This document shows, one piece after another, positions 6,771-7,997 of a stretch of DNA of 7,997 nt. This stretch comes from Anaerolinea sp. (GTDB taxonomy: Bacteria; Chloroflexota; Anaerolineae; Anaerolineales; Villigracilaceae), in the NCBI GenBank assembly GCA_020720965.1, contig DYNS01000124.1, positions 1 through 7,997 on the forward strand, in the 5' to 3' direction. The notes below the pieces were generated by a model, which made no database searches, was not told the DNA's origin, and saw only the letters and a list, made by a program, of their open reading frames with translations. Position numbers and translations under genes: made by a program. How positions within the stretch are numbered: the stretch's first letter is position 1; each line of letters opens with the position of its first letter.

Positions 6771-6799
6771 TTGACACATCCCCACCCCACGCATAAAAT
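6771..6799 (+). promoter_or_regulatory. Near-consensus sigma-70 promoter of the aromatic operon
   Basis: A perfect TTGACA (6771-6776) is followed after exactly 17 bases by TAAAAT (6794-6799), one mismatch from TATAAT. Predicted transcription start is about 6805-6808. It drives the leader peptide, attenuator and aroH-aroF. The ATG of the leader peptide at 6810 falls only 2-5 bases after the predicted start. Confidence 0.85.
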
Positions 6800-6809
6800 C
6801 ACGCCCGTT

Positions 6810-6887
6810 ATGAACAACTCCTTCCGTTGGTTTGCGTTTTACTTTTATTACGGCTCCCGACTTCCGGCTGCCGCTGGTAACGCTTAA
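6810..6887 (+). CDS. Aromatic amino acid leader peptide, 25 aa
   Basis: This 25-codon ORF begins right after the promoter and ends at TAA 6885-6887. Residues 5-14 read FRWFAFYFYY: Phe at 5, 8, 10 and 12, Tyr at 11, 13 and 14, and Trp at 7, so eight of ten codons (6822-6851) call for an aromatic amino acid. The rest is Ala/Gly/Pro-rich. It lies upstream of an intrinsic terminator and of genes for chorismate mutase and DAHP synthase. This is the classic arrangement of a ribosome-mediated attenuator leader, as in trpL, pheL and pheM, but with all three aromatic residues. The peptide itself is unlikely to have a separate function. There is no ribosome-binding site; the predicted mRNA would be essentially leaderless. 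The frame is open upstream to 6705, but that start lies before the promoter. Confidence 0.88.
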   Translation: MNNSFRWFAFYFYYGSRLPAAAGNA

Positions 6888-6915
6888 AACGGAAAGGACA
6901 CCCTCCCAACCAATC

Positions 6916-6946
6916 AAGAGCGAGCCAATCGGCTCGCTCTTTTTTT
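6916..6946 (+). terminator. Leader terminator before aroH
   Basis: AAGAGCGAGCC (6916-6926) and GGCTCGCTCTT (6931-6941) form a perfect 11-bp stem around AATC, running into seven T residues (6940-6946). It starts 28 bases after the leader-peptide stop and ends 25 bases before the aroH ATG, so it ends transcription before the structural genes unless prevented. Confidence 0.93.
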
Positions 6947-6970
6947 ATTCTTTCTCAGGAGACTTTGCTT

Positions 6971-7342
6971 ATGTCCATTCGCGGCGTGCGTGGCGCCACC
7001 ACCGTTTTGCAAGACGACCCCAACCAGATTTTGGATGCAACCCAGGAATTGCTGGAAGCGATTCTGCGTGCCAACCCCGGCATGACCCCGGAAGAAATCG
7101 CCAGCGCCCTCTTCACCGTCACCGCCGACCTGTCTTCCACCTTCCCTCCGCAGGCGGCGCGGCGCATGGGCTGGAGCCTGGTGCCGATGATGTGCGCCCG
7201 CGAAATCCCCGTGCCGGGCAGCCTGCCCCTTGCCATCCGTGTTTTGTTGCATTGGAACACAGAACACCCGCAGCGCGAGATTAACCACATCTACCTGCGA
7301 GAAGCCGTTAAACTCCGCCCAGACCTTGCCTCCGCGCAATAG
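6971..7342 (+). CDS. aroH: Chorismate mutase, AroH type (monofunctional), 123 aa
   Basis: The enzyme converts chorismate to prephenate, the committed step to Phe and Tyr, in the cytoplasm. The sequence follows the Bacillus subtilis AroH fold family closely: MSIRGVRGATTV at the start and REAVKLRPDLA near the end. The active-site residues known from the B. subtilis enzyme fall at the same numbers here: Arg7, Cys75, Glu78, Arg90, Tyr108 and Arg116, with Arg64 or Arg65 at the place of Arg63. Length (123 against about 127) fits. The enzyme of this class is a trimer with sites at subunit interfaces. AGGAG at 6957-6961 sets the ATG at 6971; an in-frame TTG two codons earlier is a poor alternative. 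It is first in an operon with DAHP synthase, both downstream of the aromatic attenuator. Confidence 0.96.
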   Translation: MSIRGVRGATTVLQDDPNQILDATQELLEAILRANPGMTPEEIASALFTVTADLSSTFPPQAARRMGWSLVPMMCAREIPVPGSLPLAIRVLLHWNTEHPQREINHIYLREAVKLRPDLASAQ

Positions 7343-7365
7343 GATTCTGGGCGGTTTCATTTTTT
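7315..7365 (+). terminator. Possible weak terminator overlapping the aroH stop
   Basis: CCGCCCAGA (7315-7323) and TCTGGGCGG (7346-7354) form a perfect nine-base-pair stem around a 22-base loop that contains the aroH stop, followed by TTTCATTTTTT (7355-7365). The loop is long for an intrinsic terminator and the T tract is broken, so it may only reduce transcription into aroF or act as an mRNA processing or stability element. Confidence 0.4.
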
Positions 7366-7376
7366 CCCCCCCCCCC
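7366..7376. repeat. Eleven-base homopolymer C tract between aroH and aroF
   Basis: A run of 11 C directly follows six T residues in the 51-base gap between aroH and aroF, just upstream of the aroF ribosome-binding site. It lies outside any coding frame. Length may vary by slippage, or the count may be a sequencing artefact. Confidence 0.85.
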
Positions 7377-7393
7377 TTAAAGGATTTTTTGCC

Positions 7394-7997
7394 ATGATGA
7401 TTATTATGAAAGCCAACGCCACCCCCCAACAGGTGGAAGCCGTTATTCAGCAGGTGCAGAGCGCCCATTTAGCGGTACACCTCTCTCAGGGAGTGGAAGC
7501 CACCATCATCGGCGCCATCGGCGAAACCCATAGCATCCCCACCGAGCAGTTTGAAGTGTTGGATGGGGTGGATGTCGTCAAGCGCATTACCCAGCCTTAT
7601 AAACTCGCCTCCCGCCAGTTTCACCCGCAGGATAGCGTTTTTCCGCTGGATGGCTTCACCGTTGGAGGCGGGGAAATTGCCATGATAGCGGGACCCTGCT
7701 CGGTGGAGAGTCGCAGCCAGGTATTGGAAACTGCTCACGCGGTGAAAGAAGCCGGAGCAAGCGCCCTGCGCGGAGGCGTCTTCAAACCCCGCACTTCCCC
7801 CTATGCTTTTCAGGGTTTGGGAGAAGAAGGCTTAAAATACCTTGCCGAAGCCCGTCAGCAAACCGGTTTGCCCATTGTGGTGGAGATTATGTCTCAGGTG
7901 CAATTGGAGATGATGTTGGATTATGTGGACGTGCTGCAAGTGGGCGCACGCAACATGCAAAACTTTAACCTGCTGCGCGCCATTGGCGAGACCAAAA
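7394..7997 (+). CDS. aroF: 3-deoxy-7-phosphoheptulonate synthase (DAHP synthase, type I-beta with regulatory domain), N-terminal part
   Basis: The enzyme joins phosphoenolpyruvate and erythrose 4-phosphate in the first step of the shikimate pathway. The first 201 residues are seen and the gene runs off the window. Residues 1-70 match the ferredoxin-like regulatory domain of the Thermotoga maritima enzyme, where Phe and Tyr bind for feedback inhibition; PYKLASRQFHP is the linker. The catalytic barrel follows with IAGPCSVES (metal-binding Cys102), LRGGVFKPRTSPY, FQGLGEEGL and QVGARNMQNF. AAAGGA (7379-7384) lies nine bases before the ATG at 7394; the ATG at 7397 is an alternative start. It is second in the operon after aroH. 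Transcriptional attenuation and the allosteric domain would give two layers of end-product control. The family assignment is firm; allosteric binding here is inferred from the Thermotoga enzyme. Confidence 0.96.
   Translation, partial: MMIIMKANATPQQVEAVIQQVQSAHLAVHLSQGVEATIIGAIGETHSIPTEQFEVLDGVDVVKRITQPYKLASRQFHPQDSVFPLDGFTVGGGEIAMIAGPCSVESRSQVLETAHAVKEAGASALRGGVFKPRTSPYAFQGLGEEGLKYLAEARQQTGLPIVVEIMSQVQLEMMLDYVDVLQVGARNMQNFNLLRAIGETK

Larger units (their letters stand above)
6807..6946 (+). promoter_or_regulatory. Predicted transcription attenuator upstream of aroH-aroF
   Basis: The segment holds the aromatic leader ORF, a candidate antiterminator and the terminator. GGCTGCCGCT (6866-6875) can pair with AGCGAGCC (6919-6926), the 5' arm of the terminator, forming eight base pairs with a two-base bulge. 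A ribosome stalled on the aromatic codons (A site at or before 6851) would reach to about 6863 and leave 6866-6875 free, so the antiterminator could form. A ribosome at the leader stop would cover about 6868-6898, blocking that pairing and letting the terminator form. This predicts expression when charged Phe, Tyr or Trp tRNA is scarce. The pairing was found by eye; no folding energies were computed. Confidence 0.75.

Noticed and set aside
6705..6809. Upstream part of the 60-codon frame containing the aromatic leader peptide
   Set aside because: It runs through the TTGACA/TAAAAT promoter, so these codons precede the predicted transcription start.

Overview
The window reads as bacterial chromosome with dense coding, short intergenic gaps and moderately high G+C. 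The gene set suggests a Chloroflexota bacterium, probably Anaerolineae-like: an ER-type (S26B) signal peptidase fused to a second membrane domain, a small secreted protein with an ASN[S/T]V leader, a mini RTX protein, and a Thermotoga-like DAHP synthase beside an AroH-type chorismate mutase. The taxonomic call is inference from recalled family resemblance, not from a marker gene.

Positions 1-4111 (+ strand) hold the C-terminal part of a family-5 peptide-type ABC solute-binding protein ending in a rho-independent terminator, a 177-residue protein of unknown function, an 8-bp-period direct repeat that supplies that gene's last codons, an M20 metallodipeptidase, and an acyltransferase-3 membrane protein. 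The solute-binding protein and the dipeptidase suggest peptide scavenging.

Positions 4120-6607 (- strand) form an export cassette. In transcription order these are a small secreted protein, a terminator-like hairpin, a large S26B signal peptidase fusion, and a mini RTX calcium-binding protein whose start overlaps the peptidase stop as ATGA. The two small proteins carry leaders of identical register: Asn4-Arg5 near the start and Phe26-x-Ala28-Ser29-Asn30-[Ser/Thr]31-Val32 at the predicted cleavage site. They look like the dedicated substrates of the peptidase encoded between them.

Positions 6771-7997 (+ strand) are the most striking part. A near-consensus sigma-70 promoter (TTGACA-17-TAAAAT) is followed 2-5 nt after its predicted transcription start by a 25-codon ORF. 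Residues 5-14 of that ORF read FRWFAFYFYY: four Phe, three Tyr and one Trp in ten codons. A strong intrinsic terminator comes 28 nt after its stop, then chorismate mutase (aroH) and DAHP synthase (aroF, running off the window). This has the layout of a ribosome-mediated attenuator that would read all three aromatic amino acids and control the first step of their synthesis, using an apparently leaderless leader peptide. A segment at 6866-6875 can pair with the 5' arm of the terminator and sits where a ribosome at the leader stop would cover it but a ribosome stalled on the aromatic codons would not.
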